From Bacillota bacterium (GTDB lineage Bacteria; Bacillota_I; Bacilli_A; RFN20; CAG-826), in the NCBI GenBank assembly GCA_030831415.1, contig JAURLC010000060.1, positions 1-14,183 on the forward strand: a DNA stretch of 14,183 nt, written 5' to 3'. How positions within the stretch are numbered: the stretch's first letter is position 1; every line of letters starts with the position of its first letter. The notes beneath the pieces were generated by a model, which searched no databases, was not told the origin of the DNA, and saw only the letters and a program-made list of their open reading frames with translations. Shown here in pieces: positions 6,983 through 13,815 of the stretch. Position numbers and translations under genes: made by a program.

Positions 6983-7616
6983 AGGTATATTCTTTGATTT
7001 AGACGGCACGATCGCCGACACCGAACTCGTTGTGATCATGACGATGCTATCTTTTGTTGAGACATATACCCCAAATCAAAAGGTGACGCTACACCAATTG
7101 CTAAAAATTTCGGGTCCTCCGATTAAAGATACCTTACATCAATACTTCCCAAACGAGGATGTTGAAAAACTTATTCCTGAATTTGCCACGAAGGCTCGTG
7201 AATTTTATCCTAAATACGCAGTTGCTTTCCCGCATATTAACGCGGTTATTCAACGGCTAAAAGAACGAGGGATCGCCACGGGTATTGTCACAAGCAAATT
7301 ACGTCTCAATGCTTTGCTCACCTTAGATGTCATTGGGATGAAGGATACCTTTGATTGGATCATTACCCTTGATGAAGTGAAACACCCTAAACCCAATCCA
7401 GATGGATTGCATCGATGTTTACAACATTTCCAATTAAACCCTGAAGAGGTGTTGTTTGTTGGGGATACCATCTATGATTATCAAGCGGGTAAAAACGCCG
7501 GTGTGGATACTGCGCTCGTGACGTGGTCGTTACGATCGTTTGATGCATCGGTTCAACCTACCTTTTGGATTGATGACTTTGCAACTTTTTTTGAGACGAT
7601 TGCACGTAAACATTAA
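6975..7616 (+). CDS. ppaX: HAD-family phosphatase, PpaX-like pyrophosphatase, 213 aa
   Basis: This is a haloacid dehalogenase-type phosphohydrolase. Motif I is DLDGT (8-12, with nucleophile D8 and acid/base D10). Motif II is VTS (105-107). The motif III Lys is K139 in KHPKPNPD, and motif IV is GDTIYD (163-168). The helical cap domain between motifs I and II (about 15-85) fits the Gph/PpaX subfamily. The length (213) matches PpaX of Bacillus (about 216), and the position directly after lgt is the conserved Firmicutes location of ppaX, which removes pyrophosphate made by HPr kinase/phosphorylase. Because hprK is not beside it here, a phosphoglycolate-type or other substrate cannot be excluded. 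AGGA (6964-6967) is well placed and the start overlaps the end of lgt, so translation is coupled. Confidence 0.8.
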   Translation: MYKGIFFDLDGTIADTELVVIMTMLSFVETYTPNQKVTLHQLLKISGPPIKDTLHQYFPNEDVEKLIPEFATKAREFYPKYAVAFPHINAVIQRLKERGIATGIVTSKLRLNALLTLDVIGMKDTFDWIITLDEVKHPKPNPDGLHRCLQHFQLNPEEVLFVGDTIYDYQAGKNAGVDTALVTWSLRSFDASVQPTFWIDDFATFFETIARKH

Positions 7617-7633
7617 AACAAACCTGATACGTT

Positions 7634-7645
7634 TTTTCATGAAAA
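7634..7645. repeat. 12-bp perfect palindrome upstream of rapZ
   Basis: TTTTCATGAAAA is its own reverse complement. It lies between the HAD gene stop and the rapZ -10 box, where a -35 region or an operator would sit. It is too short, and lacks the downstream T run, to act as a terminator. The binding factor is unknown, and chance is possible in A/T-rich DNA. Confidence 0.3.
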
Positions 7646-7647
7646 TG

Positions 7648-7659
7648 CGTTAAAATAAA
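7648..7659 (+). promoter_or_regulatory. -10 region of rapZ, predicting a leaderless mRNA
   Basis: TAAAAT (7651-7656) sits inside CGTTAAAATAAA, identical to the 12-mer in front of lgt. The expected start is near 7663 and the rapZ ATG is at 7665, so the mRNA would have at most a few untranslated bases. No good -35 box lies 16-18 bp upstream. Confidence 0.45.
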
Positions 7660-7664
7660 CTATC

Positions 7665-8528
7665 ATGAGTTCCCGTGATGTCATTTTATTAACTGGTATG
7701 TCTGGTGCAGGTAAATCCACTGCACTTTTAGCGTTCGAAGAATTAGGATTTCGATGCATTGATAATCCACCAGCAGACTTGTATGGGGCATTATTCGAAC
7801 TTGTTCATCATGAAGCCAAAACGACAAAAACGCTCATTAGTGTCAACTTATTAAATGCCAAACGGGCAATCGAAAAAGCACGTCAGATTGAAGGGCTTCA
7901 CATCCATGTGTTATGTTTGGTCGCTTCCTTACCGGACATCTTATCCCGTTATAAACTAACGCGACATTTACATCCGCTTCAAGCCGAAGGATATACGCTG
8001 GCAAAGGCCATTGATACGGATTTAAGCCTTGTAGAGGCTATTCGACCGGATATCGATGATTTGTTTGATACAACAGGGATGAAAGTATCTTTTTTTAAAG
8101 AAAAGTTACTTCACCTATTTCGTCAAAATCCAACGAAAACAATGAATGTTTCCTTAGTAAGCTTTGGCTTTAAGCATGGTTTACCCATGGATGCGGACAT
8201 GGTATTCGATGTCCGTATTTTGGACAATCCTTTTCATGTAGCTTCGTTGAAAATGTTATCAGGGTTAGATGAAAAGATTATCGATTTTGTTCAAACGCAA
8301 CCTTTATTTCAATCCTTAATGAAGCGCGTAGAACGAGAATTCTTACAATATTTAACGTTGGTTATTGAACAAAAACGTCATTATTATGAATTTGCAATCG
8401 GCTGCACAGGGGGACGTCACCGCTCGGTGGTATTCGTTGAACATTTAGCGTCCATCCTCAAACAAGACCCTCGCCTTGATGTGACCATTTATCATCGAGA
8501 TATTGATAAGTTTGTGAACCAAGAATAA
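7665..8528 (+). CDS. rapZ: RapZ/YvcJ-family nucleotide-binding protein, 287 aa
   Basis: RapZ proteins bind nucleotides and, in E. coli, act as RNase E adaptors for small RNAs that control amino-sugar synthesis; in Bacillus, YvcJ binds and hydrolyses GTP, with a less clear role. The N-terminal P-loop is GMSGAGKST (11-19), followed by the family block ELGFRCIDNPP (26-36) and RYKLTRHLHPL (95-105). The C-terminal family signature GCTGGRHRS is at 246-254. The length is normal. The start fits the family N-terminus exactly, and the frame is closed by TAA at 7656-7658, so no longer form exists. There is no Shine-Dalgarno sequence. The gene is followed after 2 nt by whiA, as in other Gram-positives, but the usual yvcK between the two is missing. 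Confidence 0.95.
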   Translation: MSSRDVILLTGMSGAGKSTALLAFEELGFRCIDNPPADLYGALFELVHHEAKTTKTLISVNLLNAKRAIEKARQIEGLHIHVLCLVASLPDILSRYKLTRHLHPLQAEGYTLAKAIDTDLSLVEAIRPDIDDLFDTTGMKVSFFKEKLLHLFRQNPTKTMNVSLVSFGFKHGLPMDADMVFDVRILDNPFHVASLKMLSGLDEKIIDFVQTQPLFQSLMKRVEREFLQYLTLVIEQKRHYYEFAIGCTGGRHRSVVFVEHLASILKQDPRLDVTIYHRDIDKFVNQE

Positions 8529-8530
8529 CG

Positions 8531-9493
8531 ATGCAAGCGAGTTCCTTTACGAGTTTTGTTAAAGAAGAATTAACAACCAAACCGTATGATCCTGCACGTC
8601 GGCTTGCGATGATGGCAGGTTTTATAAAAAATAACGGGCGTTTTTCATGGACGAAACAATCCGCGAAATTAACGCTGACGACGACATATTCAAAAATTGC
8701 CAACTTTATGTATGCCACAAGTGTTGAACTGTTTGGACGTAAACCTCATTTTGAATATAAAACGGCATCCCGTTTTTCAAAACGGCGCATATATGAAATC
8801 GTGTTTGATGAAGGGGTTGATCAAATCCTTGAAAGGATTCATCTTGATTTTGCTTCCTCGAGCAAAGATTACTTAAATCAGTTTTCAACACCTGATTTAG
8901 TCGCAGGCTATATGAGTGGTTTGTTTCTAGCTTCAGGTAGTGTCAATCATCCTCAAAGCTCTCATTATCATTTAGAGGTTTCTTCAGAGGATGAAGATTG
9001 GCTTCATGGTGTTTTGCGTTTATTAAAGAGGGTTAAAAACTTGACCGTTGATTTTCGCATCGCACCACGAAAAAATAAGTGGATATTATACGTGAAAAAA
9101 TCCGATCAAATTGCCGATTTCCTTATTTTTCTTGGGGCAACTGAATCAACCTTGGAATATGAAAATGTTCGTGTAGCCCGTGACTTTTCAAATAGTGAAA
9201 ACCGTTTGCAAATTTGTGAAAACGCCAACATGCGCAAAACCATTGAAGCGGCCCAACGCCAAATTGAAGATATTCGTCTCATTGATAAGGTCGTTGGGTT
9301 GCACCATCTTGATCATCCTAAACTCGTCACCCTAGCTCGGTTGCGTTTAGAACACGACTCGAGTTCCTTGGATGAACTCTCCACATTAATGAAACAAGCG
9401 TTTCCTACCGCTGTGAGTAAGTCAAATCTCAATCATTTGTTTCGTTCCCTTCATCAACTTGCCAATAAATTAAGAGGGAAACCTCATGCTTAG
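8531..9493 (+). CDS. whiA: WhiA-family DNA-binding protein, 320 aa
   Basis: WhiA is a conserved Gram-positive protein that controls sporulation septation genes in Streptomyces and affects cell division and chromosome segregation in Bacillus. The N-terminal part (about 1-200) fits the degenerate LAGLIDADG homing-endonuclease-like fold, with SFVKEELTT (8-16), RRLAMMAGF (23-31) and DLVAGYMSGLFLASGSV (about 121-137). The C-terminal part (about 230-315) carries the helix-turn-helix with LARLRLEH and ELSTLMKQAF followed by VSKSNLNHLFRSL. The length is normal (about 310-330). It starts 2 nt after the rapZ stop with no clear ribosome site, which suggests translational coupling by reinitiation. Its last 8 nt overlap the following regulator gene. 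Confidence 0.95.
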   Translation: MQASSFTSFVKEELTTKPYDPARRLAMMAGFIKNNGRFSWTKQSAKLTLTTTYSKIANFMYATSVELFGRKPHFEYKTASRFSKRRIYEIVFDEGVDQILERIHLDFASSSKDYLNQFSTPDLVAGYMSGLFLASGSVNHPQSSHYHLEVSSEDEDWLHGVLRLLKRVKNLTVDFRIAPRKNKWILYVKKSDQIADFLIFLGATESTLEYENVRVARDFSNSENRLQICENANMRKTIEAAQRQIEDIRLIDKVVGLHHLDHPKLVTLARLRLEHDSSSLDELSTLMKQAFPTAVSKSNLNHLFRSLHQLANKLRGKPHA

Positions 9494-9710
9494 TGTTTCG
9501 ATTCAACTCGGTAAACGCATCACCTACTTGCGAACGAAAAAGGGGTGGTCACAACTCGATCTTTCCCTTGAGGCAAACATTAATAAAAATTACCTTTCGG
9601 ATTTAGAACACGGACGTCGTAATCCTAGTTTGGTTATTTTAACTCGACTAGCACATGTCTTTAACATGGATTTATCCGAATTGCTAAAAGGGATTACATT
9701 TCTTGAATAA
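9486..9710 (+). CDS. Small XRE-family helix-turn-helix regulator, 74 aa
   Basis: The protein is almost entirely one Cro/C1-type DNA-binding domain. Residues about 8-65 hold the five-helix fold, with SQLDLSLEANINKNYLSDLE (22-41) as the helix-turn-helix and HGRRNPSLVILTRLAHVF after it. There is no sensor or oligomerisation domain beyond a short C-terminal helix. The ATG overlaps the end of whiA by 8 nt and has GAGGG upstream, so it is co-translated with whiA. In Bacillus the gene after whiA is crh, and the gene before gap is the repressor cggR; here this small regulator takes both positions. An inverted repeat straddles its stop codon and lies just upstream of the gap promoter. Control of gap-pgk-tpiA, or of itself, is an inference from position only. 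Confidence 0.85.
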   Translation: MLSVSIQLGKRITYLRTKKGWSQLDLSLEANINKNYLSDLEHGRRNPSLVILTRLAHVFNMDLSELLKGITFLE

Positions 9711-9732
9711 ACTCATGTCTAAATGTTTATTC
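9705..9732. repeat. Inverted repeat between the XRE gene and gap (candidate operator)
   Basis: GAATAAAC (9705-9712) and GTTTATTC (9725-9732) are perfect inverted arms whose centres are 20 bp apart, about two helical turns, the spacing expected for a dimeric regulator. The right arm covers the -35 region of the gap promoter. It could form an A/T-rich hairpin with a 12-nt loop, but no T run follows, so a terminator is less likely. Confidence 0.45.
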
Positions 9733-9748
9733 TTGAGAAGGTTTCTTA

Positions 9749-9754
9749 TATAAT
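9749..9754 (+). promoter_or_regulatory. -10 element of the gap-pgk-tpiA promoter
   Basis: A perfect TATAAT is followed by a strong AGGAGG (9772-9777). The start is expected near 9761, giving a 24-nt leader. At 17 bp spacing the -35 position (9726-9731) is TTTATT, a poor match that overlaps the inverted repeat. A better-looking TTGAGA (9733-9738) is only 10 bp away and so unlikely to be used. Confidence 0.6.
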
Positions 9755-9784
9755 GAGTGAGGTAATTTACCAGGAGGAACTTTT

Positions 9785-10825
9785 ATGGCGATTAAAGTAG
9801 CAATTAATGGTTTCGGTCGTATCGGACGTTTATCGTTCCGTCGTATGGTCGAAGTTGGAGGATTTGAAATCGTTGCCATCAACGATTTAACCGATGCAAA
9901 AACCCTCACGTATTTATTAAAATATGACACAACTCATGGTCGTTTCAAAGGTGGCGAGCTTTCTACCTCTGAAGATGGCAAAGCGATTGTCTTCAATGGC
10001 AAGGCGATTCCAGTCTTAGGTCAACCTGATCCAGCGTTATTAAACTGGAAAGATTTTGGTGTTGATATCGTATTAGAATGTACGGGTCGATTAAAAGGAA
10101 AAGATGATGCGGTTGTCCACGTTGAAAAAGGTGGTGCAAAAGGCGTCATTATCTCCGCACCTTCCGATGCGGTCACCCCAACCTTTGTCTTTGGTGTCAA
10201 TGATGCTAAATTAACCAAAGAAATGACCGTTATTTCTGGTGCAAGCTGCACCACCAACTGCTTAGCCCCTGTGGTGAAAGTTTTAGAAGACAATTATGGT
10301 ATTGAAACGGGTTTAATGACCACGGTTCATGCTTACACCAACGATCAAACGACGTTGGACTTAGTGAAGAAAGGCGATAACCGTCGTGGCCGTGCTGCTG
10401 CTGCTAACATCGTCCCATCCTCCACGGGTGCTGCGAAAGCGTTGCACTTAGTCATCCCTGAAATTAAAGGGAAACTCAACGGTGCCGCCTTACGCGTCCC
10501 TGTCATCGATGGAAGTTTAGTGGATTTGACGGTGACATTAAAGAAACCTGTTAAAGATGAAGCCGAAGTCAATGGTTTAATGAAAGCTGCCTCTACTGGC
10601 GCTCTTAAAGATGTCCTTGGGTATACCGAAGATGAAATTGTTAGCTCTGACATCATTGGAGAAACCCATGGTTCGCTCTATGATGCAACTCAAATCAAAT
10701 TACTCGTCAATGCTGAAGGCAAGCAACTCTTAAAAGTTGTCTCCTGGTATGACAATGAATATTCCTTCACCTCACAATACATTCGCTTAGCGAAACGATT
10801 TGCTGAAGTGCTCGGAGTGAAATAA
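9785..10825 (+). CDS. gap: Glyceraldehyde-3-phosphate dehydrogenase, 346 aa
   Basis: This enzyme oxidises glyceraldehyde 3-phosphate with NAD and phosphate to 1,3-bisphosphoglycerate in the cytoplasm. The Rossmann motif NGFGRIGR is at 8-15, and D34 in AINDLTD is the residue expected in NAD-using, glycolytic GapA-type enzymes. The catalytic Cys is C155 in SGASCTTNC, the catalytic His is H182 in TTVHAYTNDQ, and the C-terminal WYDNEYSF contacts the cofactor site. The length is slightly above the usual 330-340. AGGAGG lies 7 nt ahead of the ATG. It is the first gene of the gap-pgk-tpiA operon, but a terminator follows it, so gap mRNA should exceed the downstream genes. No cggR precedes it. Confidence 0.98.
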   Translation: MAIKVAINGFGRIGRLSFRRMVEVGGFEIVAINDLTDAKTLTYLLKYDTTHGRFKGGELSTSEDGKAIVFNGKAIPVLGQPDPALLNWKDFGVDIVLECTGRLKGKDDAVVHVEKGGAKGVIISAPSDAVTPTFVFGVNDAKLTKEMTVISGASCTTNCLAPVVKVLEDNYGIETGLMTTVHAYTNDQTTLDLVKKGDNRRGRAAAANIVPSSTGAAKALHLVIPEIKGKLNGAALRVPVIDGSLVDLTVTLKKPVKDEAEVNGLMKAASTGALKDVLGYTEDEIVSSDIIGETHGSLYDATQIKLLVNAEGKQLLKVVSWYDNEYSFTSQYIRLAKRFAEVLGVK

Positions 10826-10840
10826 AACCATAACGTAACC

Positions 10841-10869
10841 AAACACTCACGGGCTCCGTGAGTGTTTTT
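10841..10869 (+). terminator. Intercistronic intrinsic terminator between gap and pgk
   Basis: A 12-bp perfect stem, AAACACTCACGG (10841-10852) with CCGTGAGTGTTT (10856-10867), has a 3-nt loop and runs into T5 (10865-10869). The pgk ribosome site (AAGGAG, 10875-10880) begins five bases later. No separate pgk promoter is visible, so this probably works as a partial terminator or 3' stabiliser of gap mRNA. Confidence 0.85.
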
Positions 10870-10885
10870 CTTTCAAGGAGAAAAC

Positions 10886-12100
10886 ATGAAAACCTTATCC
10901 ACCTTACCTGCCTTGTTGAATCAAACGGTGTTTGTCCGCGTGGATTTTAATGTTCCATTGAAAGATGGAACCATTCGTGATGATAATCGTATTGTTGCCG
11001 CTTTACCCACGATAAAAGCATTACTTGCTAAAGGAGCAAAACTCGTTTTGCTTTCCCATTTAGGCAAGATTCGTCATAAAGATCCAAGCAAACTGGAAGG
11101 GGATATTAAGAAAAACAATTTAGCGATTGTAGCCCCCCATCTTGCTTCCTTACTGGACGTGAAGGTTGAATTTTCCGAAGCGACTCGCGGGGAAACATTA
11201 CAACAAAAAGTCCACGCCCTACAAGCGGGTGAAGTATTACTCGTCCAAAATACTCGCTATGAAGTTGGTGAAGAAAAAAATAATCTTGAACTTGCACAAG
11301 CATGGGCTGATTTAGCCGATGCCTTTGTCATGGATGCATTTGGGAGTGCCCATCGTGCCCATGCTTCCACAGCAGGATTACCAACATTATTAAAACAAAA
11401 AGGCAAACCGGTTGCCGTTGGTTCCTTAGTGGAAAAAGAACTTGTCGCATTAGCAAAAGTTGTTTCCGTTGATTCATCCGCCCGTCCCTACGTAGCAATT
11501 ATGGGTGGTTTGAAAGTATCCGATAAAATTAAAGTATTAGAAGAACTCATCGATAAATGTGACAAAATTTTGATTGGTGGGGCGATGACGTATACCTTCT
11601 TAAAAGCGCAAGGTAAACACGTTGGAAGTTCACCTTTTGAAGGCGATCAACTTGATTTTGCCCGTCACTTAATGGAAAAAGCTGGCGATAAGCTTGTCTT
11701 AGCCTCCGACTTTGTCGCGACGGATTCCTTTGATAATCCAACGGTTTTTGAAACGCATGAAGGCGAAATTAAAGGGGAGATGATGGGAATGGACATTGGT
11801 CCCAAAACTATCCAACGATTTAAAACAGAAATCGCCAAAGCCAAAACGTTATTTTGGAATGGACCGATGGGGGTGTTTGAAAAACCACAATTTACCCAAG
11901 GGACGTTAGCGATTTGCCAAGCCGTTCGTCAATTAGGAAAAACTGCCTTTACCGTGTGTGGGGGTGGCGATTCTGCTGCTGCGGTTGCTCAATTTGGATT
12001 TATGGATGACTTTTCCCACGTCTCAACGGGTGGAGGGGCATCATTAGAAATGATTGAAAACGCCGGTCACCTTCCCGGGATCGACGTCATTGAGGATTAA
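10886..12100 (+). CDS. pgk: Phosphoglycerate kinase, 404 aa
   Basis: PGK transfers the acyl phosphate of 1,3-bisphosphoglycerate to ADP, giving ATP and 3-phosphoglycerate. The N-domain has VFVRVDFNVP (15-24), SHLGKI (57-62; SHLGRP in most bacteria) and DAFGSAHRAHAST (150-162). The C-domain has MGGLKVSDKI (206-215), WNGPMGVFE (324-332) and the nucleotide-binding loops GGGDSAAAV (359-367) and STGGGASLEM (380-389). Leu209 replaces the Ala usual in GGAKVSDK. The ATG at 10886 is chosen because AAGGAG lies 5 nt upstream; a longer frame from GTG at 10862 would begin inside the terminator. It is separated from tpiA by 3 nt and followed by it in the same operon. Confidence 0.98.
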   Translation: MKTLSTLPALLNQTVFVRVDFNVPLKDGTIRDDNRIVAALPTIKALLAKGAKLVLLSHLGKIRHKDPSKLEGDIKKNNLAIVAPHLASLLDVKVEFSEATRGETLQQKVHALQAGEVLLVQNTRYEVGEEKNNLELAQAWADLADAFVMDAFGSAHRAHASTAGLPTLLKQKGKPVAVGSLVEKELVALAKVVSVDSSARPYVAIMGGLKVSDKIKVLEELIDKCDKILIGGAMTYTFLKAQGKHVGSSPFEGDQLDFARHLMEKAGDKLVLASDFVATDSFDNPTVFETHEGEIKGEMMGMDIGPKTIQRFKTEIAKAKTLFWNGPMGVFEKPQFTQGTLAICQAVRQLGKTAFTVCGGGDSAAAVAQFGFMDDFSHVSTGGGASLEMIENAGHLPGIDVIED

Positions 12101-12103
12101 CAT

Positions 12104-12859
12104 ATGAGAAAAAAATTATTACTTGGAAATTGGAAGATGAACTTACTCGTCGGGGAAGCCAAAGCGTTTGCCCTAGCGAGTACCTCATTAACGCAAAAAG
12201 CAAAAGAGCATCAAATTATGCTGGGTGTTGCTCCGACCTATTTAGGCTTACAAACCGTCTTAGCGAGCAATCCTGAACTTATTGTTGCTGCCCAAGACAT
12301 GCATTTTGAATCTAAAGGGGCGTTTACAGGAGAAATTTCAGGAGACATGCTCAAAGACTTAGGTGTTTCTTGGACACTCATTGGACATTCCGAACGTCGT
12401 TCGTATTTTGGAGAAACCAATTTTTCTTGCAATAAAAAAATCAAAAAAGCGTTATCCCTTGGCTTTACGGTTGTGTATTGTGTCGGTGAAACCGCCAAAG
12501 AATACGAAGAAAATCAAACCAAGCAAATTATCCACGATCAATTAAGTGTCGGTTTACAAGGTGTCAGTGAAGAAGAATTTTCCCGTATTGTCATCGCATA
12601 TGAACCGGTTTGGTCCATTGGGACAGGGTTAAATGCGAGTGCGGAACATGCTCAAGACATTTGTTCTTATATTCGTCAAACATTAGCGACGTTATCCTCA
12701 AGTAAAGCTTCCGACGCGATTCAAATTCTGTATGGCGGTTCGGTCAAACCTACCAATGTCAAAACGTATTTATTACAAAATGACGTCGATGGCGCGCTCG
12801 TTGGTGGTGCTTCGTTAACAGTGGAATCCTTTGAAGCATTGCTGAATGAAATGATTTAA
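12104..12859 (+). CDS. tpiA: Triosephosphate isomerase, 251 aa
   Basis: TIM interconverts dihydroxyacetone phosphate and glyceraldehyde 3-phosphate. All catalytic parts are visible: N9 and K11 in GNWKMN, H95 in IGHSERR, E167 in the loop YEPVWSIGTG (166-175), and the phosphate-binding segments YGGSV (210-214) and GALVGGASL (230-238). The length is typical. The gene begins 3 nt after the pgk stop, and its ribosome site GAGG (12092-12095) lies within the last pgk codons, so the two are coupled. No pgm or eno follows as in Bacillus. The operon seems to end here, although no hairpin terminator is seen before the next gene. Confidence 0.98.
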   Translation: MRKKLLLGNWKMNLLVGEAKAFALASTSLTQKAKEHQIMLGVAPTYLGLQTVLASNPELIVAAQDMHFESKGAFTGEISGDMLKDLGVSWTLIGHSERRSYFGETNFSCNKKIKKALSLGFTVVYCVGETAKEYEENQTKQIIHDQLSVGLQGVSEEEFSRIVIAYEPVWSIGTGLNASAEHAQDICSYIRQTLATLSSSKASDAIQILYGGSVKPTNVKTYLLQNDVDGALVGGASLTVESFEALLNEMI

Positions 12860-12866
12860 AATCCTT

Positions 12867-12872
12867 TATACT
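12867..12872 (+). promoter_or_regulatory. Possible -10 element for the Bax-inhibitor-like gene
   Basis: TATACT (five of six matches) lies 23 nt ahead of the ATG at 12896, with the start expected near 12879. No convincing -35 box is found 16-18 bp upstream, within the end of tpiA. Read-through from the glycolytic operon is an alternative. Confidence 0.35.
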
Positions 12873-12895
12873 ATTTTTAATTGGAGGTTTCGTCT

Positions 12896-13585
12896 ATGAA
12901 TGAACAATTTCGTTATCAAGCGTATGAAGGAAGTACGACATCCCCGCTCGTTAAAGTCTTTTCGTGGATGGCGGTTGCCCTTGGCATTACGGCTTTAACA
13001 TCGTTTGGTGTATATGGTGCCTTAATTACCGGTTTATTACCGGTGGAATCTTACATGAGTGTGGTGGTTGGCTCATCCATCGTTCTTTTTATTACCTATC
13101 TTTGGATTTTGTTTTCTGGCATGTTGCGAGGGCGAGGCAATCCGCTCATCCCGTTTGTGATCTATGCCGGGTCCATGGGAGTTGTTTTATCCTCATTAGG
13201 ACTTATTTATGAAGCCGAACTTATTGGAACGTCCTTTTTAGTCTCCGCGCTAGTCTTTGGCGTATTTGCTATTTATGGAGCTTACACCAAGTCTAACTTA
13301 ACGAGTCTAGGTCAATTTATTACCGTTGCTTTATTTGGAGCGATTGTCTTAATGATCATTAATTTATTTGTCGGAAGTGCACAAATGGATTGGATTTTAT
13401 CCTTCACCGTCTTTGGTATTGTCTTACTCATGGTTGCCTATCAAGTATGGTGGGTTAAACAAATTGCTGCTGCAGGTGCTCTGGATCGAAATCAATCCAT
13501 CATTGCTGCGCTTAGCTTATATATTTCCTTTATTAATATCTTCCTTCGAGTCTTACGTTATGTAGCCATGTCTCGTCGCCGTTAA
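12896..13585 (+). CDS. Bax inhibitor-1 (YccA/YetJ) family membrane protein, 229 aa
   Basis: BI-1 family proteins are seven-helix membrane proteins; Bacillus YetJ is a pH-sensitive calcium leak channel, and other bacterial members bind membrane proteases. Hydrophobic segments are visible near 21-47, 53-76, 83-104, 110-130, 138-160, 166-187 and 201-224, fitting seven helices. The C-terminal block ALSLYISFINIFLRVLRYV (205-223) is the family hallmark, and the protein ends in RRR. In this block Ser211 stands where most members have Asp (LYLDFINLF). In helix six, Q183 follows Tyr where YD is usual, so both residues of the YetJ di-aspartyl gate seem to be missing. GGAGG (12883-12887) selects the ATG at 12896; a longer frame from the TTG at 12881 would start on the ribosome site itself. 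A strong terminator follows. Confidence 0.88.
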   Translation: MNEQFRYQAYEGSTTSPLVKVFSWMAVALGITALTSFGVYGALITGLLPVESYMSVVVGSSIVLFITYLWILFSGMLRGRGNPLIPFVIYAGSMGVVLSSLGLIYEAELIGTSFLVSALVFGVFAIYGAYTKSNLTSLGQFITVALFGAIVLMIINLFVGSAQMDWILSFTVFGIVLLMVAYQVWWVKQIAAAGALDRNQSIIAALSLYISFINIFLRVLRYVAMSRRR

Positions 13586-13607
13586 GATCATCTCATCCTA
13601 ATGATAG

Positions 13608-13635
13608 AAAAACCCATTGAAAAATGGGTTTTTTT
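13608..13635. terminator. Bidirectional intrinsic terminator after the BI-1 gene
   Basis: AAAAACCCATT (13608-13618) pairs with AATGGGTTTTT (13623-13633) around GAAA, with the T run continuing to 13635. The A-rich left arm gives a T run on the minus strand too, so it can stop transcription from both sides. It isolates the BI-1 gene from the rRNA-type promoter region. Confidence 0.9.
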
Positions 13636-13785
13636 AATGGTTTTAGCATACAAAATTAAAAAACTGTTAGAAGTTGAGCGTTCTCTCTTGCAATGGTTAG
13701 GGTTATATGGTTTAATTCTAACTGCGCCTGCCTCGGCAGATGCGAATACAAGGGTTTAATTTACGCCTTCATGTGCGTTAAATAA
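13636..13785. other. Intergenic stretch without an assigned function
   Basis: An ATG frame at 13637-13759 would give a 40-residue peptide (ending LILTAPASADANTRV). It starts on the T run of a terminator, has no ribosome site or promoter, and I do not recognise it. A small GC-rich element, CTGCC-TC-GGCAG (near 13730-13741), could be the tip of a hairpin. I see no tRNA, operator or recognised RNA family. A decayed gene end or a linker upstream of the rRNA promoter are both possible. Confidence 0.3.
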
Positions 13786-13815
13786 AGTCAAAATAATCTC
13801 AATTATTTCTTGACT
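13786..13815. repeat. Imperfect inverted repeat ending on the -35 box of the rRNA-type promoter
   Basis: AGTCAAAATAAT (13786-13797) is mirrored by ATTATTTCTTGACT (13802-13815) around a 4-nt centre, with a 2-nt insertion in the right arm. The right arm contains the TTGACT -35 box. It could be an operator, or simply an A/T-rich upstream (UP-like) element with chance symmetry. Confidence 0.4.

Noticed and set aside
10021..10656. Long minus-strand frames within gap (90 and 103 residues)
   Set aside because: They lie wholly antisense to a highly conserved enzyme gene, have no ribosome sites, and follow from codon bias of the plus strand.
10862..10885. A longer pgk frame from GTG at 10862
   Set aside because: It would start inside the terminator stem and translate the pgk ribosome site; PGK proteins begin near MKTLS.
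12881..12895. A longer BI-1 frame from TTG at 12881
   Set aside because: The first codons would be the Shine-Dalgarno sequence GGAGG itself.
13637..13759. 40-residue frame after the BI-1 terminator
   Set aside because: It begins on the terminator T run, has no ribosome site or promoter and no recognisable family; kept only as a note on the intergenic stretch.
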